Positions 1 to 6,967 of a stretch of 15,251 nucleotides of DNA are shown in pieces (within the stretch, counting starts at the first letter, position 1; every line of letters begins with the position of its first letter). A program made the translations under genes and the position numbers. The notes beneath the pieces were generated by a model. It saw only the letters and a program-made list of their open reading frames with translations, was not told where the DNA came from and made no database searches. This stretch comes from JANWHF01 sp036276235 (GTDB taxonomy: Bacteria > Planctomycetota > Phycisphaerae > Tepidisphaerales > Tepidisphaeraceae): contig DATBDZ010000011.1 in NCBI GenBank assembly GCA_036276235.1, positions 1 through 15,251 of the forward strand. Direction: 5' to 3'.

Positions 1-193
1 CTCGCTTGACCCGACCCACCGCATCCAGCCGAACCCGATCATTCACTGACATTCGAAGCTCCATCAGTCTGCTTCTACACAGGCCCGACGGTGACAATTC
101 TATTTCGGCTATGGGGTGACAGTTCTACTCCGGTACAACACGACAACCCGCTCGCGGTTGCCCATGACCGATAAGTATCTTACTCTAGGCAAT
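1..193. other. Left-edge region with two 19-bp direct repeats; no firm gene
   Basis: One plus-strand frame is open from the window edge to a TGA at 47-49 and could be the last 15 codons of an upstream gene, but it is too short to assign. Two 19-bp direct repeats follow at 90-108 (GGTGACAATTCTATTTCGG) and 115-133 (GGTGACAGTTCTACTCCGG), identical at 16 of 19 bases and offset by 25 bp. They could be terminal binding repeats of an insertion sequence lying mostly outside the window, or operator-like sites for the next gene. A weak promoter-like pair (TTGCCC at 158-163, TACTCT at 181-186, 17-bp spacer) sits just before the proposed start of that gene. Confidence 0.4.
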
Positions 194-952
194 ATGAGTG
201 AGTCTTCCTCTACCACCTCAAGTGCCACCGCCCCTCACACGCGCGGCGCTGCTCCCAGCGGCCCGCCGGTGCAGCGGCAATTCGTCAGCTTCGCATTCTT
301 CAAGCTCGATCCGGAATTCCGGCGGCTCAATGACCACGAAAAGATCCAGGCCCGCAGCGAATTCCTCAAGCAGTTTCAGGCGCCGCGGCCGGGACTGATA
401 TGCCTTACCTACAGCACCGTCGGACTCAAGGCCGATAGCGATTTTTTGCTCTGGCGCATCGGCTCTTCGCCCGATCTGTTTCAGGCGCATCAGCAGGCGA
501 TTAATAAGTCGCGCCTGGGCGCTTTTCTGACGACGCCGCACACGATGCTCTCGATGACCAAGCGGAGCATGTACATCGACAAGCTCGATCCGTTCCACAC
601 CGCCGAGAGCCGCACGCACATCATCCCCGGCAAGCGCAAGTATCTGTTCGTCTATCCGTTCGTGAAGACGCGCGACTGGTACCTGATGCCGCTGGAAGAC
701 CGCCAGCAGGTGATGGACGTGCACATTCGTGTCGGCAACAAATATCCGAGCGTCAAACTGAATACGACCTACAGCTTCGGCCTGGACGATCAGGATTTCG
801 TCGTCGCGTTTGAGACCGACGAGCCCAAGGATTTTCTTGATCTGGTGATGGAGCTGCGCGAAACCCAAAGCAGCAAATTCACACAACGAGATACCCCGAT
901 CTTCACCTGCATCCAGGCGCCGATGGAGAATATCCTGGATGAGCTGTTTTGA
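194..952 (+). CDS. Chlorite dismutase-family heme protein (HemQ/coproheme decarboxylase-like)
   Basis: The product is about 252 residues, the usual size for single-domain chlorite dismutase-family proteins. In many bacteria these are coproheme decarboxylases (ChdC/HemQ) that finish heme b synthesis in the cytoplasm by peroxide-driven decarboxylation of two propionates. After a low-complexity Ser/Thr/Pro-rich leader (residues 1-28), the family core runs to the end. It includes V-Y-P-F-V-K-T-R-D-W-Y (about 153-163, with Tyr154 at the position of the conserved Tyr-Pro motif) and M-D-V-H-I-R-V-G (about 174-181), where His177 matches the expected proximal heme ligand, followed by the Y-S-F-G-L-D-D-Q-D-F strand. 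The frame is open from 116 with earlier ATGs at 116 and 164; I prefer 194 because the leader is already non-conserved there and a promoter-like element overlaps the earlier starts. True chlorite dismutase activity is less likely than a heme-synthesis role, since I do not see the N-terminal signal peptide of periplasmic chlorite-respiring enzymes. The exact activity is inferred. Confidence 0.9.
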   Translation: MSESSSTTSSATAPHTRGAAPSGPPVQRQFVSFAFFKLDPEFRRLNDHEKIQARSEFLKQFQAPRPGLICLTYSTVGLKADSDFLLWRIGSSPDLFQAHQQAINKSRLGAFLTTPHTMLSMTKRSMYIDKLDPFHTAESRTHIIPGKRKYLFVYPFVKTRDWYLMPLEDRQQVMDVHIRVGNKYPSVKLNTTYSFGLDDQDFVVAFETDEPKDFLDLVMELRETQSSKFTQRDTPIFTCIQAPMENILDELF

Positions 953-1092
953 AAGCAGTAGTCGGAAGGCAGTAGTCAGTAGTCAGACAAAAGCGGCCAA
1001 CGTCGTTTGTCGTCAGTCGTCAAGGCATTTTTCTTTTCTGCCTACTGCCTTCTGCCTTCTGACTACTTATTCAAATTCCTTTTGACTACTTA
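953..1092. repeat. Degenerate GGCAGTAG inverted repeat (REP-like hairpin)
   Basis: Immediately after the TGA at 950-952, a left arm at 953-986 is built from the units AGTAGTC and GGCAGTAG. A right arm at 1038-1068 carries the complementary units (CTGCCTACTGCC, CTTCTGACTACTT). A further GACTACTTA copy lies at 1084-1092. The transcript could fold into a long imperfect hairpin between the two genes. The unit structure and the lack of coding potential fit a dispersed repetitive extragenic palindrome. It may also limit read-through between the two genes, but there is no clean U-tract. Confidence 0.7.
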
Positions 1093-1117
1093 TACATGCC
1101 AATAGAATCGTGGCGAC

Positions 1118-2758
1118 GTGAATGACTGGCTGGCAGCAACTCCCGGCGGAACCGAAAGGCTCCCGCGCGACGTGGCCGAGCGCGTGGAGCGCGTCTTTGA
1201 ATTCCACCGCTCCACCAAATACACGTACCAGTCGATGCGGAGTAATCCGATCTCGCTGAACTGGGCCAGCCAGCCCAGCCCCGATCGCGTCTTTCCCGAT
1301 CTGCCCAAAACGCCGCTGCCAAGATCCGTCGTCGATGCGCCGGTGTCGATGGTGCCGCTTCTTGCCGAAGGTCTGGCGGCGGTGCCCGAGAGCCAGCTCC
1401 AGCCGCCGCAAAATCTTAAGACGCTTGCGACATGGCTCTACTACGCCGACGGCGCCTCGATCACCGCGCGCGGGCCGGGCGGGAACAAGATCTCGCTACG
1501 CACGTGCCCCAGCAGCGGCACGCTTTATCCGTTTGAGATTTACATCGCCGCGTTCGGCGTCGATGGGCTGGAGCCGGGGCTCTATCATTATGGCGTGCGC
1601 GATTTTGAGCTGCGCCGCATGCGCGATGGGCTGGCCACGCTCAATCACATGAAGCGCGGGCGGCCCGATCTGAATTTCCTCAACTCCGTGCCCGCGGCGT
1701 TGCTGGTTTCGAGCATCTATTGCCGCTCCACCTGGCGTTACCGTCAGCGCGGCTATCGGTGCGCGCTGCTGGATACCGGGCATCTCGTGCAGAATTTGGT
1801 GGCCGTCGCCAATGGCCTGGGCATCCAGACGATGCCGCGGTTTTTGATCAACGACAACACGATGCGCGAGCTGATCGGCATCCCCGCCGAGGTGGAATAT
1901 CGCGATGCGGAGTCGGTGCAGGCGATGGTCGTCTGGGCCGACACCGCGACAAAGCCGATGGATGTGGCGGCACAGCCCAAGCCGCCCGCCGGGCCGATGC
2001 CGCCGATTCCGCGGCAGCCGCTGGGAAATAATCTCGCGCCGTACGGCTCGGTGCTGGCGGTGCATCATGATTGCGTCGCGCCGGGAATGCCGATGCGCGA
2101 AATTCGCCCGCCGTTTACCGAGCTGACGCCCGTGCTGGAGATGAAGCTCGATACGACGTTTGGGGTAGTCGATCAGCCGCACTCGGGCCCGACGGTGCGG
2201 CAGGTTTCGATTTCCCGCCGCAGCACGCGGCAATTCTCCCATGCCGCCATCACGCGCGATCATTTCGTGCTGCTCAATCGCCTGAGCTTCCGGGGCGGGA
2301 GCGTGCTGCCGCTCTTTCCGGACGGCTCGCACGCCGCCCTGGTGCGGCCATTTTGGATCGTCAATAGTGTGGTCGGCGTCGAGCCGGGCGTCTGGTATTA
2401 CCATCCCGCCAACGACCGTTGGGCAATGCTCCGCCACGGCGATTTCCGCACCGACGCCGCCTATCTTTCGACAGAGCAAGCCATGGCCGGTGACGCCTCG
2501 GCAGTTTGCTTCATGATGGCCAACCTGCAAACGCTCATGACCGGCGCCGGCCCCGACACCTACCGCCTGGCCCACCTTGAAGCCGGCCTGATGGGCCAAC
2601 GCATCTACGCCGCCGCAACTGCGCTAGGAATAGGCTGCTGCGGCATCAGCACGTTCTATGACGACGACGTCCGAAGTTTCTGCGGCCTCGAACAAACCGG
2701 CTGGGAACCGATTTACGAGATGGCGGTAGGAATGGCGGGAACGCCGCCGGCTGCGTGA
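1118..2758 (+). CDS. SagB/ThcOx-type dehydrogenase with two tandem nitroreductase-fold domains
   Basis: The product is about 546 residues and appears to contain two successive nitroreductase-like (FMN-binding) units. The first (roughly residues 95-275) has the R-x-C-P-S-S-G-T-L-Y-P-F-E-I-Y signature around 128-142, comparable to the P-S-A-G-x-x-Y-P motif of SagB-type dehydrogenases, followed by G-L-Y-H-Y. The second (about 360-540) begins with S-R-R-S-T-R-Q-F, contains G-V-W-Y-Y-H-P, and ends with the typical E-A-G-x-x-x-Q-R-I-Y-A-A-A-T-A-L-G-I-G helix and strand. The N-terminal F-H-R-S-T-K-Y segment also matches SagB style. SagB/ThcOx enzymes oxidise azolines to azoles in modified peptides, but no YcaO, E1-like or precursor peptide gene is visible here, so a stand-alone flavin oxidoreductase role is equally possible. 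The start is GTG at 1118, the first start codon after an in-frame TAG at 1103-1105; I see no strong ribosome binding site. The only close neighbour on the same strand is the heme protein gene 165 bp upstream. Confidence 0.87.
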   Translation: MNDWLAATPGGTERLPRDVAERVERVFEFHRSTKYTYQSMRSNPISLNWASQPSPDRVFPDLPKTPLPRSVVDAPVSMVPLLAEGLAAVPESQLQPPQNLKTLATWLYYADGASITARGPGGNKISLRTCPSSGTLYPFEIYIAAFGVDGLEPGLYHYGVRDFELRRMRDGLATLNHMKRGRPDLNFLNSVPAALLVSSIYCRSTWRYRQRGYRCALLDTGHLVQNLVAVANGLGIQTMPRFLINDNTMRELIGIPAEVEYRDAESVQAMVVWADTATKPMDVAAQPKPPAGPMPPIPRQPLGNNLAPYGSVLAVHHDCVAPGMPMREIRPPFTELTPVLEMKLDTTFGVVDQPHSGPTVRQVSISRRSTRQFSHAAITRDHFVLLNRLSFRGGSVLPLFPDGSHAALVRPFWIVNSVVGVEPGVWYYHPANDRWAMLRHGDFRTDAAYLSTEQAMAGDASAVCFMMANLQTLMTGAGPDTYRLAHLEAGLMGQRIYAAATALGIGCCGISTFYDDDVRSFCGLEQTGWEPIYEMAVGMAGTPPAA

Positions 2759-2931
2759 TCGATTTTCCTACAACCCATCCGGGACAATCTTACACCTTCT
2801 GTCCGTTTCCCTCAGATCGAACGCAGAAGGGGCCAGCGAGTAATGTACATAAGGACGGCGCAGTACGATCTTGAAAAGGTGGGCCCGCGTGTGATGTCGG
2901 CCTCGCAATTTAAGATGGTGCGCAGAACCAC

Positions 2932-2938
2932 GGAGAGG
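2932..2938 (+). promoter_or_regulatory. Probable ribosome binding site of the beta-helix protein gene
   Basis: GGAGAGG lies 10 nt before the ATG at 2949, at the long end of normal spacing. It supports 2949 rather than the next in-frame ATG at 2958, where the spacing would be too large. The 190-bp gap upstream (2759-2948) shows no convincing promoter or terminator. Confidence 0.45.
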
Positions 2939-2948
2939 TTGGCGTGCC

Positions 2949-5783
2949 ATGAACACAATGACGAATCAAACCACCAGAGTCCGTAACAACAACAGAAAAC
3001 GCGCATCGGTGGCCTTGCGATCAGCTGTTGAGCCGCTTGAGTCGCGAACGCTGCTGTCCACCTACATGGTGAACACGATTTCCGATGCAGCCGCCCCCGG
3101 CCCGGGGATGTTGACGCTGCGCCAGGCGATCTACAACGCCAACTCGCACAGCGGGCCGGATACCATTGCCTTCTCCACGACTGTGTTCAACGCCGGGATC
3201 CTCCACACGATCACGCTGGCGCGTGGCCAACTCCTCCTGACCGACAAGTCCGGCGCAACCACCATCGCCGGACCTGGATCGGCGGTGCTTGCCATCAGTG
3301 GCGGCGGCGCCAGTCGGGTGTTCAACGTGGCCACTGGCGTGTCGGCGACGATTTCGGGTCTTGCCGTCACCAATGGTCAAGCCCCCGTTGACAGCCTGGG
3401 CACCGCGCGCGGCGGCGGTATTTTTAACGCCGGAACGCTCAGCTTGAGCGCGGTCAACATTTCCCATAACAGCGCCGCGGGTGCGCCGACAGGAAACAGA
3501 ATCGGTCAGCCGTACAGTTACGCCTATGGCGGCGGCATCTACTCCACCGGGCCGCTGCATCTGCAAAACTCGACCGTCACGGGAAACAGCGCCCTGGGCG
3601 GCAGCGGTACGGAGACGGCTCCCCCTTACGGCTACGGACATGGGTTCACCGGCGCAAACGCCTACGGCGGAGGAATCTGGTGCGGAGCAGACCTCACGAT
3701 TTCAGCAAGTAATGTTTCCAATAACCAGGCCACCGGCGGATTGAGCGGTTTCACGCGGGACGACAATGGGCCTGACAACGGCGGCAGCGCGTTCGGCGGC
3801 GGAATCGCCTGCTCTGAATTGACGCTCACTGACAGTACCGTCTCCGGCAACACGGCCCAAGGAAGGTCGCTGCCATACGATAGTAATATCCATCACATCG
3901 GCCGCGGTGGCAGCGCCTACGGCGGAGGGATCAGCGCCGGCACCGGCATCGTTACCATTACCAATTCCACTCTAAGTGGAAACCAGGCGATCGGCTCATT
4001 TTACCCCGGCGATGACTTTGGCGCCTTCGCCGGCAGTGCCGCGGGCGGCGCGCTGTGGGGTCGCTCATCGGCCATCATACAATCCTCTACGATCACGCTG
4101 AATCAGGCGATCGGCGGCGACAACACGGCTTTCGGCGATGGTGGCAACGCAAGCGGAGGAGGAGTCGAATGCATCGATCTGTCGGTGACTGCCTCGACCA
4201 TCAGCAAGAACACCGCCGCGGCCGGCGAAGGCACGGCACCCGCCGACCCTGCCTCCGCCAGCGGCGGCGGGATCGAATGCGGCGGCTCGCTATCCCTTAC
4301 CCAATCTACTGTCACCGGAAACACCGCCACCAGCGGTGATGTCCTCGGCGGTGGCCAAGGCTATCCCGGCGGAAGCGCTGGAGGCGGCGCGTTCGTCGCC
4401 GGCGCGGCCACCATCGTTCAATCCACCGTCTCCGGTAATACCGACTCGGCCAATTTTGGCCCGACACCCTACCCGTCGGTCTACTCGTCGGTGGGTGTGG
4501 GTGGAGGCCTCAATGTGCAAGGCTCACTCACGCTTTCCTCGAGTACCGTCTCCGGCAACAGCGTAGCGGGAGCAGCCGGCGAATACGACCAGGGCGGCGG
4601 CATCTGGTGCGGTGGCAGCAGTCTCGCCGTTACCAACAGCACTATCGCCAACAACTCTGTCAGCGACCGCGGCTTCCAGGATGGCAGTGACGCCGGTCCG
4701 ACGATCGGAGGCGGGATCGCCGCCACCGGAAACGTAAAACTCTACGATAGCACAATCGTCGGTAATACGGTCGGCGACACAGCCTCGGGCGGCGGTCTGT
4801 CCGTCACGAGCCCCGCGTTGCTCGACAATTCCATTGTCTCTGCCAACAAGGCCGACGGCGCTTTCAACGACATCTCCGGACCCGTCCTGAAAACCAGCGC
4901 CAACAATCTCATCGGCGTCGGCGGCGGCCTGACCAATGGCGTCAACGGCAACAAAATCGGCCTTACCAATCCCAAGCTCGCAGCGCTTGGGAATTACGGC
5001 GGCCCCACGCAAACCATGCCGCCGCTGATCGGCAGCCCGGCGATCGATGCTGGAAACAACAGCCTCGTTCCCGCCGGCGTTGTCACGGATCAACGCGGCT
5101 TCGCCCGCATCGTCGGCGGTAAGGTCGATATCGGCGCCGTCGAGTTCAGCAAGATCGTGATAGCGGGAGCAGTCTATAACGACATCAACGGCGACGGCAT
5201 CCGCCAGGCCGGCGAGCCGGGCATGGCCAACGTGCAAGCGTACGTCGATCTGACCAATGCCGGCGTCTTCATCGTCGGCGATCCCGTCGCGACCAGCGAT
5301 GCGTCGGGGAACTATGTCCTGACATTCGCGCCGCTCACCGTGAAAGGTTCGCTGATCGTCCGCGAAGTGCGCCCGCCCACGATGCGCCGAACCCAGCCTG
5401 CGGGCATCTATCCGCTGGGGTTCTATACGATCAGCTCAACGGCGGGCGCCGTCAGCAACATCAACTTCGGCAACAGCCTCACCTCGCTGATCACCGGCAC
5501 CGTCTACCACGACACCAACTCCAACGGCAAACTGGACGCCGGAGAAGCCGGCCTCTTGCAATGGAACGTCCACGCGAGTTATGTGGTGAATAACGTCCAC
5601 ATCGTCAAAACCATTCTCACCGACAACAGCGGCAACTACTCTTTTGTCCTTCCCGCCGGAAGTTACACGATCACCGAGACCGTGCAGCCTGGCTTCACCC
5701 GCACCAAACCAGGCGCCGGCGGCTACACGCTGACGCTCGCGCCCGGAGCCACGATCACCGGCGAAAATTTCGGGAACGTGTGA
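2949..5783 (+). CDS. Secreted parallel beta-helix protein with CSLREA-like start, anchor-Q-like segment and two SdrD-B-like domains
   Basis: The product is 944 residues. A basic, Asn-rich N-terminus leads to L-E-S-R-T-L-L-S (residues 30-37), the leader motif of large planctomycete surface proteins. A CSLREA-like segment follows (V-N-T-I-S-D ... L-T-L-R-Q-A-I-Y-N-A-N, about 41-64). Residues of about 100-660 are a run of short turns of the pattern N-S-T-x-x-G-N-x-A alternating with G-G-G-I-x-C/S/N, as expected for a right-handed parallel beta-helix. Around 673-734 lies the choice-of-anchor Q-like block (N-P-x-L-A-x-L-G-N-Y-G-G-P-T-Q-T ... S-P-A-I-D-A-G-N ... D-I-G-A-V-E-F). Two SdrD-B-like Ig-fold domains follow (about 736-842 and 847-944), each opening with G-x-V-Y-x-D-x-N-x-x-G and ending with N-F-G-N. 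The protein is probably exported and displayed at the cell surface, with adhesive or polysaccharide-binding function. I see no catalytic motif, no LPXTG and no PEP-CTERM tail. The substrate is unknown. Confidence 0.88.
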   Translation: MNTMTNQTTRVRNNNRKRASVALRSAVEPLESRTLLSTYMVNTISDAAAPGPGMLTLRQAIYNANSHSGPDTIAFSTTVFNAGILHTITLARGQLLLTDKSGATTIAGPGSAVLAISGGGASRVFNVATGVSATISGLAVTNGQAPVDSLGTARGGGIFNAGTLSLSAVNISHNSAAGAPTGNRIGQPYSYAYGGGIYSTGPLHLQNSTVTGNSALGGSGTETAPPYGYGHGFTGANAYGGGIWCGADLTISASNVSNNQATGGLSGFTRDDNGPDNGGSAFGGGIACSELTLTDSTVSGNTAQGRSLPYDSNIHHIGRGGSAYGGGISAGTGIVTITNSTLSGNQAIGSFYPGDDFGAFAGSAAGGALWGRSSAIIQSSTITLNQAIGGDNTAFGDGGNASGGGVECIDLSVTASTISKNTAAAGEGTAPADPASASGGGIECGGSLSLTQSTVTGNTATSGDVLGGGQGYPGGSAGGGAFVAGAATIVQSTVSGNTDSANFGPTPYPSVYSSVGVGGGLNVQGSLTLSSSTVSGNSVAGAAGEYDQGGGIWCGGSSLAVTNSTIANNSVSDRGFQDGSDAGPTIGGGIAATGNVKLYDSTIVGNTVGDTASGGGLSVTSPALLDNSIVSANKADGAFNDISGPVLKTSANNLIGVGGGLTNGVNGNKIGLTNPKLAALGNYGGPTQTMPPLIGSPAIDAGNNSLVPAGVVTDQRGFARIVGGKVDIGAVEFSKIVIAGAVYNDINGDGIRQAGEPGMANVQAYVDLTNAGVFIVGDPVATSDASGNYVLTFAPLTVKGSLIVREVRPPTMRRTQPAGIYPLGFYTISSTAGAVSNINFGNSLTSLITGTVYHDTNSNGKLDAGEAGLLQWNVHASYVVNNVHIVKTILTDNSGNYSFVLPAGSYTITETVQPGFTRTKPGAGGYTLTLAPGATITGENFGNV

Positions 5784-6022
5784 CGTTGGGCCAAAGCTGA
5801 ATACGAGGATGGAAGATCGAGGATGGAGAATAGCGGGGAATCCGAAATCCGACCACGCCATCCTCGCTTCTGCGAGGCAAAACGAGGATGGAAGATAGAG
5901 GATGGGGGATGGCGCAGAATCCCAACGCGCTATCCTCCATTCTCGATCCTCTATCCTCAAATTCGCAGCGTCAGCGGCCAGGCTCGACACCCGCCACTCG
6001 GCGGATATAATCCGCCGACCAC
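5784..6022. repeat. GAGGAT-type direct and inverted repeats between the beta-helix gene and tRNA-Leu
   Basis: Two direct copies (about 5803-5831 and 5882-5910) share the 15-base run ACGAGGATGGAAGAT followed by a GAGGATG unit. A third copy lies in inverted orientation at about 5931-5958 (TATCCTCCATTCTCGATCC and on), so copies two and three can pair into a long hairpin. Between them, CCTCGC-TTCT-GCGAGG (5862-5877) is a perfect 6-bp hairpin followed by an A-rich run. ORFs crossing this region are low in complexity and look spurious. It is most likely a dispersed extragenic repeat, and the hairpins may also end transcription of the beta-helix gene. No protein gene is supported here. Confidence 0.7.
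5984..6011 (+). promoter_or_regulatory. Sigma-70-type promoter of tRNA-Leu
   Basis: TCGACA at 5984-5989 (5 of 6 consensus for -35) and a perfect TATAAT at 6006-6011 are separated by 16 bp. Transcription would begin near 6018, about 5 nt before the mature tRNA 5' end, a very short leader. The -10 box lies at the centre of an exact inverted repeat (GCGGAT-ATA-ATCCGC, 6001-6015). Confidence 0.75.
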
Positions 6023-6104
6023 GCCCAGGTGGCGGAATTGGCAGACGCACTGCTTTGAGGTGGCAGCGAGTAACATCGTGCAGGTTCAAATCCTGTCCTG
6101 GGCA
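6023..6104 (+). tRNA. tRNA-Leu, anticodon GAG
   Basis: This is an 82-nt type II tRNA. The acceptor stem is GCCCAGG (6023-6029) pairing with CCTGGGC (6097-6103), with discriminator A at 6104. The D stem is GCG (6032-6034) with CGC (6046-6048) and contains the G-A-A-T-T-G-G loop. The anticodon stem CTGCT/GGCAG encloses the loop TTGAGGT, placing GAG at 6057-6059, so it reads CUC and CUU leucine codons. A long variable arm follows, with a CGA/TCG stem, and the T arm has the TTCAAAT loop (about 6085-6091). CCA is not encoded and would be added after transcription. The gene has its own promoter and is followed by a hairpin, so it appears to be transcribed alone. Confidence 0.97.
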
Positions 6105-6120
6105 ATAAGAGCAAGTTGAC

Positions 6121-6168
6121 GAACCGCGTAAGCCGCGTTCCCGCGGTGAATTCGGTTCTTTCGTTTCC
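6121..6168 (+). terminator. Probable terminator of tRNA-Leu
   Basis: The outer arms GAACCG (6121-6126) and CGGTTC (6153-6158) pair perfectly. Inside them CCGCG (6133-6137) pairs with CGCGG (6142-6146) around a 4-nt loop. The outer arm is followed by a T-rich tail (TTTCGTTT). Position and structure fit an intrinsic terminator 17 nt after the tRNA, although the tail is interrupted by C and G. Confidence 0.55.
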
Positions 6169-6243
6169 GCCTCCGCCTGCGGATGATAGGTCGGCGTTTT
6201 TCCTTTTTGGCTTCTGGCGCAACCCCCGCTTGTCACTCGACGG

Positions 6244-6669
6244 CTATTGCTGTTTGTTTCTCGGTGAGAGATCGACGCCTTGCAGGCTTCGCTGTAGCTC
6301 GACGCGCTCGCGGACTTCGCGCTCGCTTTGCTGCTGTTGGCGCTGCTCGTCGGCCCGGTTGTTTCGGTCCATCACGAACAGGCCGATCGCCAGCGCGTAT
6401 GCGAGGCCGAAGCCGATGAATAGCAGTTTATTGCCGCCTTTGGGGTCGATGAAGCCCAGCGGCTTCTTGATGGCGCGGCTCAGGATCTCCAGTTCCACGA
6501 TGGCGAGCGTCACCGAAATCAGCGTGACGAGCACGAAGCCGGAGGGGGGCGTGGTTGGGAAGATCGCCTTGGTGGCCGCGAGCAGGCCGATGACGTGGAG
6601 GAGGACCCAAATCTTGACCAGGCCGCTGCGCAGCGGCTTGCTGTCTAGAACGTCTACGAAATCGAACAC
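6244..6669 (-). CDS. Small membrane protein of unknown function with a charged, Gln-rich C-terminus
   Basis: I do not recognise this family. With the GTG start at 6669 the product is about 141 residues. It has three hydrophobic segments: L-V-K-I-W-V-L-L-H-V-I-G-L-L (near residues 15-35), G-F-V-L-V-T-L-I-S-V-T-L-A-I (about 43-63) and L-L-F-I-G-F-G-L-A-Y-A-L-A-I-G-L-F (about 80-100). A hydrophilic tail with a Q-R-Q-Q-Q-Q run and alternating R/E follows, probably a short cytoplasmic coiled coil. The GTG is preferred because AAAGAAGGG lies 6 nt upstream of it on the minus strand. An in-frame ATG at 6762 would add 31 residues of non-conserved character. The frame stays open to 7113 only because it reads through a hexamer repeat as an L-I-L-I stretch, which I take as fortuitous. 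The gene is divergent from signal peptidase I. Confidence 0.62.
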   Translation of the reverse strand: MFDFVDVLDSKPLRSGLVKIWVLLHVIGLLAATKAIFPTTPPSGFVLVTLISVTLAIVELEILSRAIKKPLGFIDPKGGNKLLFIGFGLAYALAIGLFVMDRNNRADEQRQQQQSEREVRERVELQRSLQGVDLSPRNKQQ

Positions 6670-6827
6670 GGGATACCCTTCTTTGGGATAAGAGCCTGAC
6701 GAAGAACAATCCGCCGCACGAAAATAGCCGCCGGCCGGGAACGATGCGAATTCGATTCGCATCGACTGTACGTCCGGACGGGCCTGCCGTTCGGTGGCGT
6801 GCCGCAATCTTTCCTGCCGCCGGGTGC

Positions 6828-6899
6828 GGATTAGGATTAGGATCGAGATTAGGATTATGAATGAGATTAGGAGCAGGATTAGGATTAGGATTAAGATTA
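6828..6899. repeat. Degenerate GGATTA hexamer array (12 in-phase units)
   Basis: Twelve consecutive 6-bp units keep phase over 72 bp. Six are exactly GGATTA (at 6828, 6834, 6852, 6876, 6882 and 6888), three are AGATTA (6846, 6864, 6894), and the rest are the variants GGATCG, TGAATG and GGAGCA. The period never slips. The array sits between the divergent membrane protein and signal peptidase genes and ends 68 bp before the latter's ATG. It is followed by a G-rich run (6900-6907) and then CACCC with a T6 tract. It resembles a decayed microsatellite; the unit permutes to TTAGGA, one base from the vertebrate telomere unit. Confidence 0.85.
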
Positions 6900-6967
6900 G
6901 GTGGGGGACGGCACCCTTTTTTATTGCGCCCTTCCTCCGCTTTCCCGCGTAGACCCTCTCGAATAAC

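Noticed and set aside
1496..2599. Long minus-strand open frame of 367 codons opposite the SagB-like gene
   Set aside because: It is His/Arg/Gly-rich with no recognisable domain and mirrors the codon bias of the strongly supported plus-strand gene; a GC-rich shadow.
1118..2758. Complete azole-modified peptide (TOMM) biosynthesis cluster
   Set aside because: Only the SagB-like gene is present; no YcaO, E1-like partner, transporter or precursor peptide could be found on either side.
3400..4800. Repetitive DNA in the beta-helix gene as a CRISPR or tandem repeat array
   Set aside because: Repeat units vary in length and sequence and are constrained at protein level (G-G-G-I and N-S-T-x-x-G-N turns); there are no identical repeats with uniform spacers.
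6900..6926. Possible terminator (G-rich run, CACC, then T6) before signal peptidase
   Set aside because: Only a 4-bp stem (GGTG/CACC) can form and it would terminate transcription into the signal peptidase gene without an upstream plus-strand gene close by.
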